Notes under the pieces: generated by a model
What the model saw: the letters and a program-made list of their open reading frames with translations, nothing else
The model's database searches: none
What the model was told of the DNA's origin: nothing
From: Henricia sp. BOLD:AAB3569
Lineage: Eukaryota > Echinodermata > Asteroidea > Spinulosida > Echinasteridae
NCBI GenBank assembly: GCA_037783545.1
Contig: JBBELK010001414.1
Location: 40,870-104,869, forward strand
Reading direction: 5' to 3'
Length of the DNA stretch: 64,000 nucleotides
Program-made: the position numbers and the translations under genes
In this document: positions 23,703-38,057 of the stretch, in pieces
How the letters are laid out: each line of letters opens with the position of its first letter
Position numbering within the stretch: position 1 is the first letter of the stretch

Positions 23703-26700
23703 TCAATTTTTTATGACAAGTGCGCAATATAGAGAGTTTAGGGCATGCAAAATTTGAAGTTCGTCGGAACATTTTTCGACCTCCAAATTTGCCGACGTTT
23801 GGACCACACTTTGACCAAATTGCCGAGCCAAACTGCGGTGCGTTAACGACAGTCCGAATGACTGAGCATGCGCACAACTCAGGAGTACCCCAAAGAGGTG
23901 TGTACAGACAGCCACGGTTTGCGCGAGAGCAGTCAGGAAGCCTCAACCCAGTTTTTTCTAAACTTAGAAATTTCTCTGCCATTTCCCGGCGAAAGTCTGT
24001 CAATTTTTTATGACAAGTGCGCAATATAGAGAGTTTAGGGCATGCAAAATTTGAAGTTCGTCGGAACATTTTTCGACCTCCAAATTTGCCGACGTTTGGA
24101 CCACACTTTGACCAAATTGCCGAGCCAAACTGCGGTGCGTTAACGACAGTCCGAATGACTGAGCATGCGCACAACTCAGGAGTACCCCAAAGAGGTGTGT
24201 ACAGACAGCCACGGTTTGCGCGAGAGCAGTCAGGAAGCCTCAACCCAGTTTTTTCTAAACTTTGAAATTTCTCTGCCATTTCCCGGGGAAAGTCTGTCAT
24301 TTTTTTATGACAAGTGCGCAATATAGAGAATTTAGGGCATGCAAAATTTGAAGTTCGTCGGAACATATTTCGACCTCCAAATTTGCCGACGTTTGGACCA
24401 CACTTTGACCAAATTGCCGAGCCAAACTGCGGTGCGTTAACGACAGTCCGAATGACTGAGCATGCGCACAACTCAGGAGTACCCCAAAGAGGTGTGTACA
24501 GACAGCCACGGTTTGCGCGAGAGCAGTCAGGAAGCCTCAACCCAGTTTTTTCTAAACTTTGAAATTTCTCTGCCATTTCCCGGCGAAAGTCTGTCAATTT
24601 TTTATGACAAGTGCGCAATATAGAGAGTTTAGGGCATGCAAAATTTGAAGTTCGTCGGAACATTTTTCGACCTCCAAATTTGCCGACGTTTGGACCACAC
24701 TTTGACCAAATTGCCGAGCCAAACTGCTGTGCGTTAACGACAGTCCGAATGACTGAGCATGCGCACAACTCAGGAGTACCCCAAAGAGGTGTGTACAGAC
24801 AGCCACGGTTTGCGCGAGAGCAGTCAGGAAGCCTCAACCCAGTTTTTTCTAAACTTTGGAATTTCTCTGCCATTTCCCGGCGAAAGTCTGTCAATTTTTT
24901 ATGACAAGTGCGCAATATAGAGAGTTTAGGGCATGCAAAATTTGAAGTTCGTCTGAAAATTTGTCGACCTCCAAATTTGCTGACGTTTGGACCACACTTT
25001 GACCAAATTGCCGAGCCAAACTGCGGTGCGTTAACGACAGTCCGAATGACTGAGCATGCGCACAACTCAGGAGTACCCCAAAGAGGTGTGTACAGACAGC
25101 CACGGTTTGCGCGAGAGCAGTCAGGAAGCCTCAACCCAGTTTTTTCTAAACTTTGAAATTTCTCTGCCATTTCCCGGCGAAAGTCTGTCAATTTTTTATG
25201 ACAAGTGCGCAATATAGAGAGTTTAGGGCATGCAAAATTTGAAGTTCGTCGGAACATTTTTCAACCTCCAAATTTGCCGACGTTTGGACCACACTTTGAC
25301 CAAATTGCCGAGCCAAACTGCGGTGCGTTAACGACAGTCCGAATGACTGAGCATGCGCACAACTCAGGCGTACCCCAAAGAGGTGTGTACAGACAGCCAC
25401 GGTTTGCGCGAGAGCAGTCAGGAAGCCTAAACCCATTTTTTTCTAAACTTTGAAATTTCTCTGCCATTTCCCGGCGAAAGTCTGTCAATTTTTTATGACA
25501 AGTGCGCAATATAGAGAGTTTAGGGCATGCAAAATTTGAAGTTCGTCGGAACATTTTTCGACCTCCAAATTTGCCGACGTTTGGACCACACTTTGACCAA
25601 ATTGCCGAGCCAAACTGCGGTGCGTTAACGACAGTCCGAATGACTGAGCATGCGCACAACTCAGGAGTACCCCAAAGAGGTGTGTACAGACAGCCACGGT
25701 TTGCGCGAGAGCAGTCAGGAAGCCTCAACCCAGTTTTTTCTAAACTTTGAAATTTCTCTGCCATTTCCCGGCGAAAGTCTGTCAATTTTTTATGACAAGT
25801 GCGCAATATAGAGAGTTTAGGGCATGCAAAATTTGAAGTTCGTCGGAACATTTTTCGACCTCCAAATTTGCCGACGTTTGGACCACACTTTGACCAAATT
25901 GCCGAGCCAAACTGCGGTGCGTTAACGACAGTCCGAATGACTGAGCATGCGCACAACTCAGGAGTACCCCAAAGAGGTGTGTACAGACAGCCACGGTTTG
26001 CGCGAGAGCAGTCAGGAAGCCTCAACCCAGTTTTTTCTAAACTTTGAAATTTCTCTGCCATTTCCCGGCGAAAGTCTGTCAATTTTTTATGACAAGTGCG
26101 CAATATAGAGAGTTTAGGGCATGCAAAATTTGAAGTTCGTCGGAACATTTTTCGACCTCCAAATTTGCCGACGTTTGGACCACACTTTGACCAAATTGCC
26201 GAGCCAAACTGCAGTGCGTTAACGACAGTCCGAAAGACTGAGCATGCGCACAACTCAGGAGTACCCCAAAGAGGTGTGTACAGACAGCCACGGTTTGCGC
26301 GAGAGCAGTCAGGAAGCCTCAACCCAGTTTTTTCTAAACTTTGAAATTTCTCTGCCATTTCCCGGCGAAAGTCTGTCAATTTTTTATGACAAGTGCGCAA
26401 TGTAGAGAGTTTAGGGCATGCAAAATTTGAAGTTCGTCGGAACATTTTTCGACCTCCAAATTTGCCGACGTTTGGACCACACTTTGACCAATTTGCCGAG
26501 CCAAACTGCGGTGCGTTAACGACAGTCCGAATGACTGAGCATGCGCACAACTCAGGAGTACCCCAAAGAGGTGTGTACAGACAGCCACGGTTTGCGCGAG
26601 AGCAGTCACGAAGCCTCAACCCAGTTTTTTCTAAACTTTGAAATTTCTCTGCCATTTCCCGGCGAAAGTCTGTCAATTTTTTTATGACAAGTGCGCAATA

Positions 26701-28854
26701 TAGAGAGTTTAGGGCATGCAAAATTTGAAGTTCGTCGGAACATTTTTCGACCTCCAAATTTGCCGACGTTTGGACCACACTTTGACCAAATTGCCGAGCC
26801 AAACTGCGGTGCGTTAACGACAGTCCGAATGACTGAGCATGCACACAACTCAGGAGTACCCCAAAGAGGTGTGTACAGACAGCCACGGTTTGCGCGAGAG
26901 CAGTCAGGAAGCCTCAACCCAGTTTTTTCTAAACTTTGAAATTTCTCTGCCATTTCCCGGCGAAAGTCTGTCAATTTTTTTATGACAAGTGCGCAATATA
27001 GAGAGTTTAGGGCATGCAAAATTTGAAGTTCGTCGGAACATTTTTCGACCTCCAAATTTGCCGACGTTTGGACCACACTTTGACCAAATTGCCGAGCCAA
27101 ACTGCGGTGCGTTAACGACAGTCCGAATGACTGAGCATGCGCACAACTCAGGAGTACCCCAAAGAGGTGTGTACAGACAGCCACGGTTTGCGCGAGAGCA
27201 GTCAGGAAGCCTCAACCCAGTTTTTTTCTAAACTTTGAAATTTCTCTGCCATTTCCCGGCGAAAGTCTGTCAATTTTTTATGACAAGTGCGCAATATAGA
27301 GAGTTTAGGGCATGCAAAATTTGAAGTTCGTCGGAACATTTTTCGACCTCCAAATTTGCCGACGTTTGGACCACACTTTGACCAAATTGCCGAGCCAAAC
27401 TGCAGTGCGTTAACGACAGTCCGAATGACTGAGCATGCGCACAACTCAGGAGTACCCCAAAGAGGTGTGTACAGACAGCCACGGTTTGCGCGAGAGCAGT
27501 CAGGAAGCCTCAACCCAGTTTTTTCTAAACTTTGAAATTTCTCTGCCATTTCCCGGCGAAAGTCTGTCAATTTTTTATGACAAGTGCGCAATGTAGAGAG
27601 TTTAGGGTATGCAAAATTTGAAGTTCTTCGGAACATTTTTCGACCTCCAAATTTGCCGACGTTTGGACCACACTTTGACCAAATTGCCGAGCCAAACTGC
27701 GGTGCGTTAACGACAGTCCGAATGACTGAGCATGCGCACAACTCAGGAGTACCCCAAAGAGGTGTGTACAGACAGCCACGGTTTGCGCGAGAGCAGTCAG
27801 GAAACCTCAACCCAGTTTTTTCTAAACTTAGAAATTTCTCTGCCATTTCCCGGCGAAAGTCTGTCAATTTTTTATGACAAGTGCGCAATATAGAGAGTTT
27901 AGGGCATGCAAAATTTGAAGTTCGTCGGAACATTTTTCGACCTCCAAATTTGCCGACGTTTGGACCACACTTTGACCAAATTGCCGAGCCAAACTGCGGT
28001 GCGTTAACGACAGTCCGAATGACTGAGCATGCGCACAACTCAGGAGTACCCCAAAGAGGTGTGTACAGACAGCCACGGTTTGCGCGAGAGCAGTCAGGAA
28101 GCCTCAACCCAGTTTTTTCTAAACTTTGAAATTTCTCTGCCATTTCCCGGCGAAAGTCTGTCATTTTTTTATGACAAGTGCGCAATATAGAGAATTTAGG
28201 GCATGCAAAATTTGAAGTTCGTCGGAACATTTTTCGACCTCCAAATTTGCCGACGTTTGGACCACACTTTGACCAAATTGCCGAGCCAAACTGCGGTGCG
28301 TTAACGACAGTCCGAATGACTGAGCATGCGCACAACTCAGGCGTACCCCAAAGAGGTGTGTACAGACAGCCACGGTTTGCGCGAGAGCAGTCAGGAAGCC
28401 TAAACCCAGTTTTTTCTAAACTTTGAAATTTCTCTGCCATTTCCCGGCGAAAGTCTGTCAATTTTTTATGACAAGTGCGCAATATAGAGAGTTTAGGGCA
28501 TGCAAAATTTGAAGTTCGTCGGAACATTTTTCGACCTCCAAATTTGCCGACGTTTGGACCACACTTTGACCAAATTGCCGAGCCAAACTGCGGTGCGTTA
28601 ACGACAGTCCGAATGACTGAGCATGCGCACAACTCAGGAGTACCCCAAAGAGGTGTGTACAGACAGCCACGGTTTGCGCGAGAGCAGTCACGAAGCCTCA
28701 ACCCAGTTTTTTCTAAACTTTGAAATTTCTCTGCCATTTCCCGGCGAAAGTCTGTCAATTTTTTTATGACAAGTGCGCAATATAGAGAGTTTAGGGCATG
28801 CAAAATTTGAAGTTCGTCGGAACATTTTTCGACTTCCAAATTTGCCGACGTTTG

Positions 28855-28870
28855 GACCACACTGCGGAGC
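28855..28870 (+). repeat. Satellite monomer with 11-bp deletion (copy 1)
   Basis: The monomer reads GACCACACTGCGGAGCC where the usual form has GACCACACTTTGACCAAATTG then CCGAGCC. Monomer spacing is 286 bp here (28773 to 29059 at equivalent bases), confirming loss of 11 bp. It also carries GAAGGCTCAACCC downstream, shared with the deletion monomer near 38.06 kb and with the undeleted relative near 36.28 kb. Confidence 0.85.
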
Positions 28871-30527
28871 CAAACTGCGGTGCGTTAACGACAGTCCGAA
28901 TGACTGAGCATGCGCACAACTCAGGAGTACCCCAAAGAGGTGTGTACAGACAGCCACGGTTTGCGCGAGAGCAGTCAGGAAGGCTCAACCCAGTTTTTTC
29001 TAAACTTTGAAATTTCTCTGCCATTTCCCGGCGAAAGTCTGTCAATTTTTTATGACAAGTGCGCAATATAGAGAGTTTAGGGCATGCAAAATTTGAAGTT
29101 CGTCGGAACATTTTTCGACCTCCAAATTTGCCGACGTTTGGACCACACTTTGACCAAATTGCCGAGCCAAACTGCGGTGCGTTAACGACAGTCCGAATGA
29201 CTGAGCATGCACACATCTCAGGAGTACCCCAAAGAGGTGTGTACAGACAGCCACGGTTTGCGCGAGAGCAGTCAGGAAGCCTCAACCCAGTTTTTTCTAA
29301 ACTTTGAAATTTCTCTGCCATTTCCCGGCGAAAGTCTGTCAATTTTTTTATGACAAGTGCGCAATATAGAGAGTTTAGGGCATGCAAAATTTGAAGTTCG
29401 TCGGAACATTTTTCGACCTCCAAATTTGCCGACGTTTGGACCACACTTTGACCAAATTGCCGAGCCAAACTGCGGTGCGTTAACGACAGTCCGAATGACT
29501 GAGCATGCGCACAACTCAGGAGTACCCCAAAGAGGTGTGTACAGACAGCCACGGTTTGCACGAGAGCAGTCAGGAAGGCTCAACCCAGTTTTTTCTCAAC
29601 TTTGAAATTTCTCTGCCATTTCCCGGCGAAAGTCTGTCAATTTTTTATGACAAGTGCGCAATATAGAGAGTTTAGGGCATGCAACATTTGAAGTTCGTCG
29701 GAACATTTTTCGACCTCCAAATTTGCCGACGTTTGGACCACACTTTGACCAAATTGCCGAGCCAAACTGCGGTGCGTTAACGACAGTCCGAATGACTGAG
29801 CATGCACACAACTCAGGAGTACCCCAAAGAGGTGTGTACAGACAGCCACGGTTTGCGCGAGAGCAGTCAGGAAGCCTCAACCCATTTTTTTCTAAACTTA
29901 GAAATTTCTCTGCCATTTCCCGGCGAAAGTCTGTCAATTTTTTATGACAAGTGCGCAATATAGAGAGTTTAGGGCATGCAAAATTTGAAGTTCGTCGGAA
30001 CATTTTTCGACCTCCAAATTTGCCGACGTTTGGACCACACTTTGACCAAATTGCCGAGCCAAACTGCGGTGCGTTAACGACAGTCCGAATGACTGAGCAT
30101 GCGCACAACTCAGGAGTACCCCAAAGAGGTGTGTACAGACAGCCACGGTTTGCGCGAGAGCAGTCAGGAAGCCTCAACCCAGTTTTTTCTAAACTTTGAA
30201 ATTTCTCTGCCATTTCCCGGCGAAAGTCTGTCATTTTTTTATGACAAGTGCGCAATATAGAGAATTTAGGGCATGCAAAATTTGAAGTTCGTCGGAACAT
30301 TTTTCGACCTCCAAATTTGCCGACGTTTGGACCACACTTTGACCAAATTGCCGAGCCAAACTGCGGTGCGTTAACGACAGTCCGAATGACTGAGCATGCG
30401 CACAACTCAGGCGTACCCCAAAGAGGTGTGTACAGACAGCCACGGTTTGCGCGAGAGCAGTCAGGAAGCCTAAACCCAGTTTTTTCTAAACTTTGAAATT
30501 TCTCTGCCATTTCCCGGCGAAAGTCTG

Positions 30528-32905
30528 TCAATTTTTTATGACAAGTGCGCAATATAGAGAGTTTAGGGCATGCAAAATTTGAAGTTCGTCGGAACATTTT
30601 TCGACCTCCAAATTTGCCGACGTTTGGACCACACTTTGACCAAATTGCCGAGCCAAACTGCGGTGCGTTAACGACAGTCCGAATGACTGAGCATGCGCAC
30701 AACTCAGGAGTACCCCAAAGAGGTGTGTACAGACAACCACGGTTTGCGCGAGAGCAGTCAGGAAGCCTCAACCCAGTTTTTTTCTAAACTTTGAAATTTC
30801 TCTGCCATTTCCCGGCGAAAGTCTGTCAATTTTTTATGACAAGTGCGCAATATAGAGAGTTTAGGGCATGCAAAATTTGAAGTTCGTCGGAACATTTTTC
30901 GACCTCCAAATTTGCCGACGTTTGGACCACACTTTGACCAAATTGCCGAGTCAAACTGCGGTGCGTTAACGACAGTCCGAATGACTGAGCATGCGCACAA
31001 CTCAGGAGTACCCCAAAGAGGTGTGTACAGACAGCCACGGTTTGCGCGAGAGCAGTCAGGAAGCCTCAACCCAGTTTTTTCTAAACTTTGAAATTTCTCT
31101 GCCATTTCCCGGCGAAAGTCTGTCAATTTTTTATGACAAGTGCGCAATATAGAGAGTTTAGGGCATGCAAAATTTGAAGTTCGTCGGAACATTTTTCGAC
31201 CTCCAAATTTGCCGACGTTTGGACCACACTTTGACCAAATTGCCGAGCCAAACTGCAGTGCGTTAACGACAGTCCGAATGACTGAGCATGCGCACAACTC
31301 AGGAGTACCCCAAAGAGGTGTGTACAGACAGCCACGGTTTGCGCGAGAGCAGTCAGGAAGCCTCAACCCAGTTTTTTCTAAACTTTGAAATTTCTCTGCC
31401 ATTTCCCGGCGAAAGTCTGTCATTTTTTTATGACAAGTGCGCAATATAGAGAATTTAGGGCATGCAAAATTTGAAGTTCGTCGGAACATTTTTCGACCTC
31501 CAAATTTGCCGACGTTTGGACCACACTTTGACCAAATTGCCGAGCCAAACTGCGGTGCGTTAACGACAGTCCGAATGACTGAGCATGCGCACAACTCAGG
31601 CGTACCCCAAAGAGGTGTGTACAGACAGCCACGGTTTGCGCGAGAGCAGTCAGGAAGCCTAAACCCAGTTTTTTCTAAACTTTGAAATTTCTCTGCCATT
31701 TCCCGGCGAAAGTCTGTCAATTTTTTATGACAAGTGCGCAATATAGAGAGTTTAGGGCATGCAAAATTTGAAGTTCGTCGGAACATTTTTCGACCTCCAA
31801 ATTTGCCGACGTTTGGACCACACTTTGACCAAATTGCCGAGCCAAACTGCGGTGCGTTAACGACAGTCCGAATGACTGAGCATGCGCACAACTCAGGAGT
31901 ACCCCAAAGAGGTGTGTACAGACAGCCACGGTTTGCGCGAGAGCAGTCAGGAAGCCTCAACCCAGTTTTTTTCTAAACTTTGAAATTTCTCTGCCATTTC
32001 CCGGCGAAAGTCTGTCAATTTTTTATGACAAGTGCGCAATATAGAGAGTTTAGGGCATGCAAAATTTGAAGTTCGTCGGAACATTTTTCGACCTCCAAAT
32101 TTGCCGACGTTTGGACCACACTTTGACCAAATTGCCGAGTCAAACTGCGGTGCGTTAACGACAGTCCGAATGACTGAGCATGCGCACAACTCAGGAGTAC
32201 CCCAAAGAGGTGTGTACAGACAGCCACGGTTTGCGCGAGAGCAGTCAGGAAGCCTCAACCCAGTTTTTTCTAAACTTTGAAATTTCTCTGCCATTTCCCG
32301 GCGAAAGTCTGTCAATTTTTTATGACAAGTGCGCAATATAGAGAGTTTAGGGCATGCAAAATTTGAAGTTCGTCGGAACATTTTTCGACCTCCAAATTTG
32401 CCGACGTTTGGACCACACTTTGACCAAATTGCCGAGCCAAACTGCAGTGCGTTAACGACAGTCCGAATGACTGAGCATGCGCACAACTCAGGAGTACCCC
32501 AAAGAGGTGTGTACAGACAGCCACGGTTTGCGCGAGAGCAGTCAGGAAGCCTCAACCCAGTTTTTTCTAAACTTTGAAATTTCTCTGCCATTTCCCGGCG
32601 AAAGTCTGTCATTTTTTTTATGACAAGTGCGCAATATAGAGAATTTAGGGCATGCAAAATTTGAAGTTCGTCGGAACATTTTTCGACCTCCAAATTTGCC
32701 GACGTTTGGACCACACTTTGACCAAATTGCCGAGCCAAACTGCGGTGCGTTAACGACAGTCCGAATGACTGAGCATGCGCACAACTCAGGAGTACCCCAA
32801 AGAGGTGTGTACAGACAGCCACGGTTTGCGCGAGAGCAGTCAGGAAGCCTCAACCCAGTTTTTTCTAAACTTTGAAATTTCTCTGCCATTTCCCGGCGAA
32901 AGTCT
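30528..32905 (+). repeat. Two copies of a 1189-bp four-monomer higher-order repeat
   Basis: Copy 1 is about 30528-31716 and copy 2 about 31717-32905. In order they share CAGTTTTTTTCTAAAC (an extra T), GCCGAGTCAAACTG, AACTGCAGTGCG and a GAGAATTTAGGG monomer. Differences: copy 1 has GACAACCACGG at the start and TCAGGCGTACC with GCCTAAACCC at the end, while the matching last monomer of copy 2 has the ordinary forms. Confidence 0.75.
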
Positions 32906-33136
32906 GTCAATTTTGTATGACAAGTGCGCAATATAGAGAGTTTAGGGCATGCAAAATTTGAAGTTCGTCGGAACATTTTTCGACCTCCAAATTTGCCGAC
33001 GTTTGGACCACACTTTGACCAAATTGCCGAGCCAAACTGCGGTGCGTTAACGACAGTCCGAATGACTGAGCATGCGCACAACTCAGGAGTACCCCAAAGA
33101 GGTGTGTACAGACAGCCACGGTTTGCGCGAGAGCAG

Positions 33137-36100
33137 TCAGGAAGCCTCAACCCATTTTTTTCTAAACTTTGAAATTTCTCTGCCATTTCCCGGCGAAAGT
33201 CTGTCAATTTTTTTATGACAAGTGCGCAATATAGAGAGTTTAGGGCATGCAAAATTTGAAGTTCGTCGGAACATTTTTCGACCTCCAAATTTGCCGACGT
33301 TTGGACCACACTTTGACCAAATTGCCGAGCCAAACTGCTGTGCGTTAACGACAGTCCGAATGACTGAGCATGCGCACAACTCAGGAGTACCCCAAAGAGG
33401 TGTGTACAGACAGCCACGGTTTGCGCGAGAGCAGTCAGGAAGCCTCAACCCAGTTTTTTCTAAACTTTGGAATTTCTCTGCCATTTCCCGGCGAAAGTCT
33501 GTCAATTTTTTATGACAAGTGCGCAATATAGAGAGTTTAGGGCATGCAAAATTTGAAGTTCGTCTGAAAATTTGTCGACCTCCAAATTTGCCGACGTTTG
33601 GACCACACTTTGACCAAATTGCCGAGCCAAACTGCGGTGCGTTAACGACAGTCCGAATGACTGAGCATGCGCACAACTCAGGAGTACCCCAAAGAGGTGT
33701 GTACAGACAGCCACGGTTTGCGCGAGAGCAGTCAGGAAGCCTCAACCCAGTTTTTTCTAAACTTTGAAATTTCTCTGCCATTTCCCGGCGAAAGTCTGTC
33801 AATTTTTTATGACAAGTGCGCAATATAGAGAGTTTAGGGCATGCAAAATTTGAAGTTCATCGGAACATTTTTCGACCTCCAAATTTGCCGACGTTTGGAC
33901 CACACTTTGAACAAATTGCCGAGCCAAACTGCGGTGCGTTAACGACAGTCCGAATGACTGAGCATGCGCACAACTCAGGAGTACCCCAAAGAGGTGTGTA
34001 CAGACAGCCACGGTTTGCGCGAGAGCAGTCAGGAAGCCTCAACCCAGTTTTTTCTAAACTTAGAAATTTCTCTGCCATTTCCCGGCGAAAGTCTGTCAAT
34101 TTTTTATGACAAGTGCGCAATATAGAGAGTTTAGGGCATGCAAAATTTGAAGTTCGTCGGAACATTTTTCGACCTCCAAATTTGCCGACGTTTGGACCAC
34201 ACTTTGACCAAATTGCCGAGCCAAACTGCGGTGCGTTAACGACAGTCCGAATGACTGAGCATGCGCACAACTCAGGAGTACCCCAAAGAGGTGTGTACAG
34301 ACAGCCACGGTTTGCGCGAGAGCAGTCAGGAAGCCTCAACCCAGTTTTTTCTAAACTTTGAAATTTCTCTGCCATTTCCCGGGGAAAGTCTGTCATTTTT
34401 TTATGACAAGTGCGCAATATAGAGAATTTAGGGCATGCAAAATTTGAAGTTCGTCGGAACATTTTTCGACCTCCAAATTTGCCGACGTTTGGACCACACT
34501 TTGACCAAATTGCCGAGCCAAACTGCGGTGCGTTAACGACAGTCCGAATGACTGAGCATGCGCACAACTCAGGAGTACCCCAAAGAGGTGTGTACAGACA
34601 GCCACGGTTTGCGCGAGAGCAGTCAGGAAGCCTCAACCCAGTTTTTTTCTAAACTTTGAAATTTCTCTGCCATTTCCCGGCGAAAGTCTGTCAATTTTGT
34701 ATGACAAGTGCGCAATATAGAGAGTTTAGGGCATGCAAAATTTGAAGTTCGTCGGAACATTTTTCGACCTCCAAATTTGCCGACGTTTGGACCACACTTT
34801 GACCAAATTGCCGAGCCAAACTGCGGTGCGTTAACGACAGTCCGAATGACTGAGCATGCGCACAACTCAGGAGTACCCCAAAGAGGTGTGTACAGACAGC
34901 CACGGTTTGCGCGAGAGCAGTCAGGAAGCCTCAACCCAGTTTTTTCTAAACTTTGAAATTTCTCTGCCATTTCCCGGCGAAAGTCTGTCAATTTTTTATG
35001 ACAAGTGCGCAATATAGAGAGTTTAGGGCATGCAAAATTTGAAGTTCGTCGGAACATTTTTCGACCTCCAAATTTGCCGACGTTTGGACCACACTTTGAC
35101 CAAATTGCCGAGCCAAACTGCTGTGCGTTAACGACAGTCCGAATGACTGAGCATGCGCACAACTCAGGAGTACCCCAAAGAGGTGTGTACAGACAGCCAC
35201 GGTTTGCGCGAGAGCAGTCAGGAAGCCTCAACCCAGTTTTTTCTAAACTTTGGAATTTCTCTGCCATTTCCCGGCGAAAGTCTGTCAATTTTTTATGACA
35301 AGTGCGCAATATAGAGAGTTTAGGGCATGCAAAATTTGAAGTTCGTCTGAAAATTTGTCGACCTCCAAATTTGCCGACGTTTGGACCACACTTTGACCAA
35401 ATTGCCGAGCCAAACTGCGGTGCGTTAACGACAGTCCGAATGACTGAGCATGCGCACAACTCAGGAGTACCCCAAAGAGGTGTGTACAGACAGCCACGGT
35501 TTGCGCGAGAGCAGTCAGGAAGCCTCAACCCAGTTTTTTCTAAACTTTGAAATTTCTCTGCCATTTCCCGGCGAAAGTCTGTCAATTTTTTATGACAAGT
35601 GCGCAATATAGAGAGTTTAGGGCATGCAAAATTTGAAGTTCATCGGAACATTTTTCGACCTCCAAATTTGCCGACGTTTGGACCACACTTTGACCAAATT
35701 GCCGAGCCAAACTGCGGTGCGTTAACGACAGTCCGAATGACTGAGCATGCGCACAACTCAGGAGTACCCCAAAGAGGTGTGTACAGACAGCCACGGTTTG
35801 CGCGAGAGCAGTCAGGAAGCCTCAACCCAGTTTTTTCTAAACTTAGAAATTTCTCTGCCATTTCTCGGCGAAAGTCTGTCAATTTTTTATGACAAGTGCG
35901 CAATATAGAGAGTTTAGGGCATGCAAAATTTGAAGTTCGTCGGAACATTTTTCGACCTCCAAATTTGCCGACGTTTGGACCACACTTTGACCAAATTGCC
36001 GAGCCAAACTGCGGTGCGTTAACGACAGTCCGAATGACTGAGCATGCGCACAACTCAGGAGTACCCCAAAGAGGTGTGTACAGACAGCCACGGTTTGCGC

Positions 36101-36770
36101 GAGAGCAGTCAGGAAGCCTCAACCCAGTTTTTTCTAAACTTTGAAATTTCTCTGCCATTTCCCGGGGAAAGTCTGTCATTTTTTTATGACAAGTGCGCAA
36201 TATAGAGAATTTAGGGCATGCAAAATTTGAAGTTCGTCGGAACATTTTTCGACCTCCAAATTTGCCGACGTTTGGACCACACTTTGACCACACTGCGGAG
36301 CCAAACTGCGGTGCGTTAACGACAGTCCGAATGACTGAGCATGCGCACAACTCAGGAGTACCCCAAAGAGGTGTGTACAGACAGCCACGGTTTGCGCGAG
36401 AGCAGTCAGGAAGGCTCAACCCAGTTTTTTCTAAACTTTGAAATTTCTCTGCCATTTCCCGGCGAAAGTCTGTCAATTTTTTATGACAAGTGCGCAATAT
36501 AGAGAGTTTAGGGCATGCAAAATTTGAAGTTCGTCGGAACATTTTTCGACCTCCAAATTTGCCGACGTTTGGACCACACTTTGACCAAATTGCCGAGCCA
36601 AACTGCGGTGCGTTAACGACAGTCCGAATGACTGAGCATGCACACAACTCAGGAGTACCCCAAAGAGGTGTGTACAGACAGCCACGGTTTGCGCGAGAGC
36701 AGTCAGGAAGCCTCAACCCAGTTTTTTCTAAACTTAGAAATTTCTCTGCCATTTCCCGGCGAAAGTCTGT
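33137..36770 (+). repeat. 1783-bp (six-monomer) higher-order repeat
   Basis: The ordered series CTGCTGTGCG, GTCTGAAAATTTG, GTTCATCGGAAC, ordinary, GAGAATTTAGGG (preceded by CCCGGGGAAAG), TTTTGTATG occurs from about 33222. Its start recurs from about 35005, 1783 bp later, and the first five types follow again. The variants GTTCATCGG (33857, 35640) and CCCGGGGAAAG (near 34381, 36163) occur in both copies. Confidence 0.75.
36275..36294 (+). repeat. Monomer with short internal direct repeat, likely precursor of the 11-bp deletion
   Basis: GACCACACT occurs at 36275-36283 and again at 36286-36294, separated by TT. The second copy replaces the usual GACCAAATT, and is followed by GCGGAGCC instead of GCCGAGCC. 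Removing one repeat and the two T gives exactly the junction found at 28855 and 38058. The flanking GAAGGCTC variant is shared by all three monomers. Confidence 0.75.
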
Positions 36771-38057
36771 CAATTTTTTATGACAAGTGCGCAATATAGA
36801 GAGTTTAGGGCATGCAAAATTTGAAGTTCGTCGGAACATTTTTCGACCTCCAAATTTGCCGACGTTTGGACCACACTTTGACCAAATTGCCGAGCCAAAC
36901 TGCGGTGCGTTAACGACAGTCCGAATGACTGAGCATGCGCACAACTCAGGAGTACCCCAAAGAGGTGTGTACAGACAGCCACGGTTTGCGCGAGAGCAGT
37001 CAGGAAGCCTCAACCCAGTTTTTTCTAAACTTTGAAATTTCTCTGCCATTTCCCGGCGAAAGTCTGTCATTTTTTTATGACAAGTGCGCAATATAGAGAA
37101 TTTAGGGCATGCAAAATTTGAAGTTCGTCGGAACATTTTTCGACCTCCAAATTTGCCGACGTTTGGACCACACTTTGACCAAATTGCCGAGCCAAACTGC
37201 GGTGCGTTAACGACAGTCCGAATGACTGAGCATGCGCACAACTCAGGCGTACCCCAAAGAGGTGTGTACAGACAGCCACGGTTTGCGCGAGAGCAGTCAG
37301 GAAGCCTAAACCCAGTTTTTTCTAAACTTTGAAATTTCTCTGCCATTTCCCGGCGAAAGTCTGTCAATTTTTTATGACAAGTGCGCAATATAGAGAGTTT
37401 AGGGCATGCAAAATTTGAAGTTCGTCGGAACATTTTTCGACCTCCAAATTTGCCGACGTTTGGACCACACTTTGACCAAATTGCCGAGCCAAACTGCGGT
37501 GCGTTAACGACAGTCCGAATGACTGAGCATGCGCACAACTCAGGAGTACCCCAAAGAGGTGTGTACAGACAGCCACGGTTTGCGCGAGAGCAGTCAGGAA
37601 GCCTCAACCCAGTTTTTTCTAAACTTTGAAATTTCTCTGCCATTTCCCGGCGAAAGTCTGTCAATTTTTTATGACAAGTGCGCAATGTAGAGAGTTTAGG
37701 GCATGCAAAATTTGAAGTTCGTCGGAACATTTTTCGACCTCCAAATTTGCCGACGTTTGGACCACACTTTGACCAAATTGCCGAGCCAAACTGCGGTGCG
37801 TTAACAACAGTCCGAATGACTGAGCATGCGCACAACTCAGGAGTACCCCAAAGAGGTGTGTACAGACAGCCACGGTTTGCGCGAGAGCAGTCACGAAGCC
37901 TCAACCCAGTTTTTTCTAAACTTTGAAATTTCTCTGCCATTTCCCGGCGAAAGTCTGTCAATTTTTTTATGACAAGTGCGCAATATAGAGAGTTTAGGGC
38001 ATGCAAAATTTGAAGTTCGTCGGAACATTTTTCGACCTCCAAATTTGCCGACGTTTG

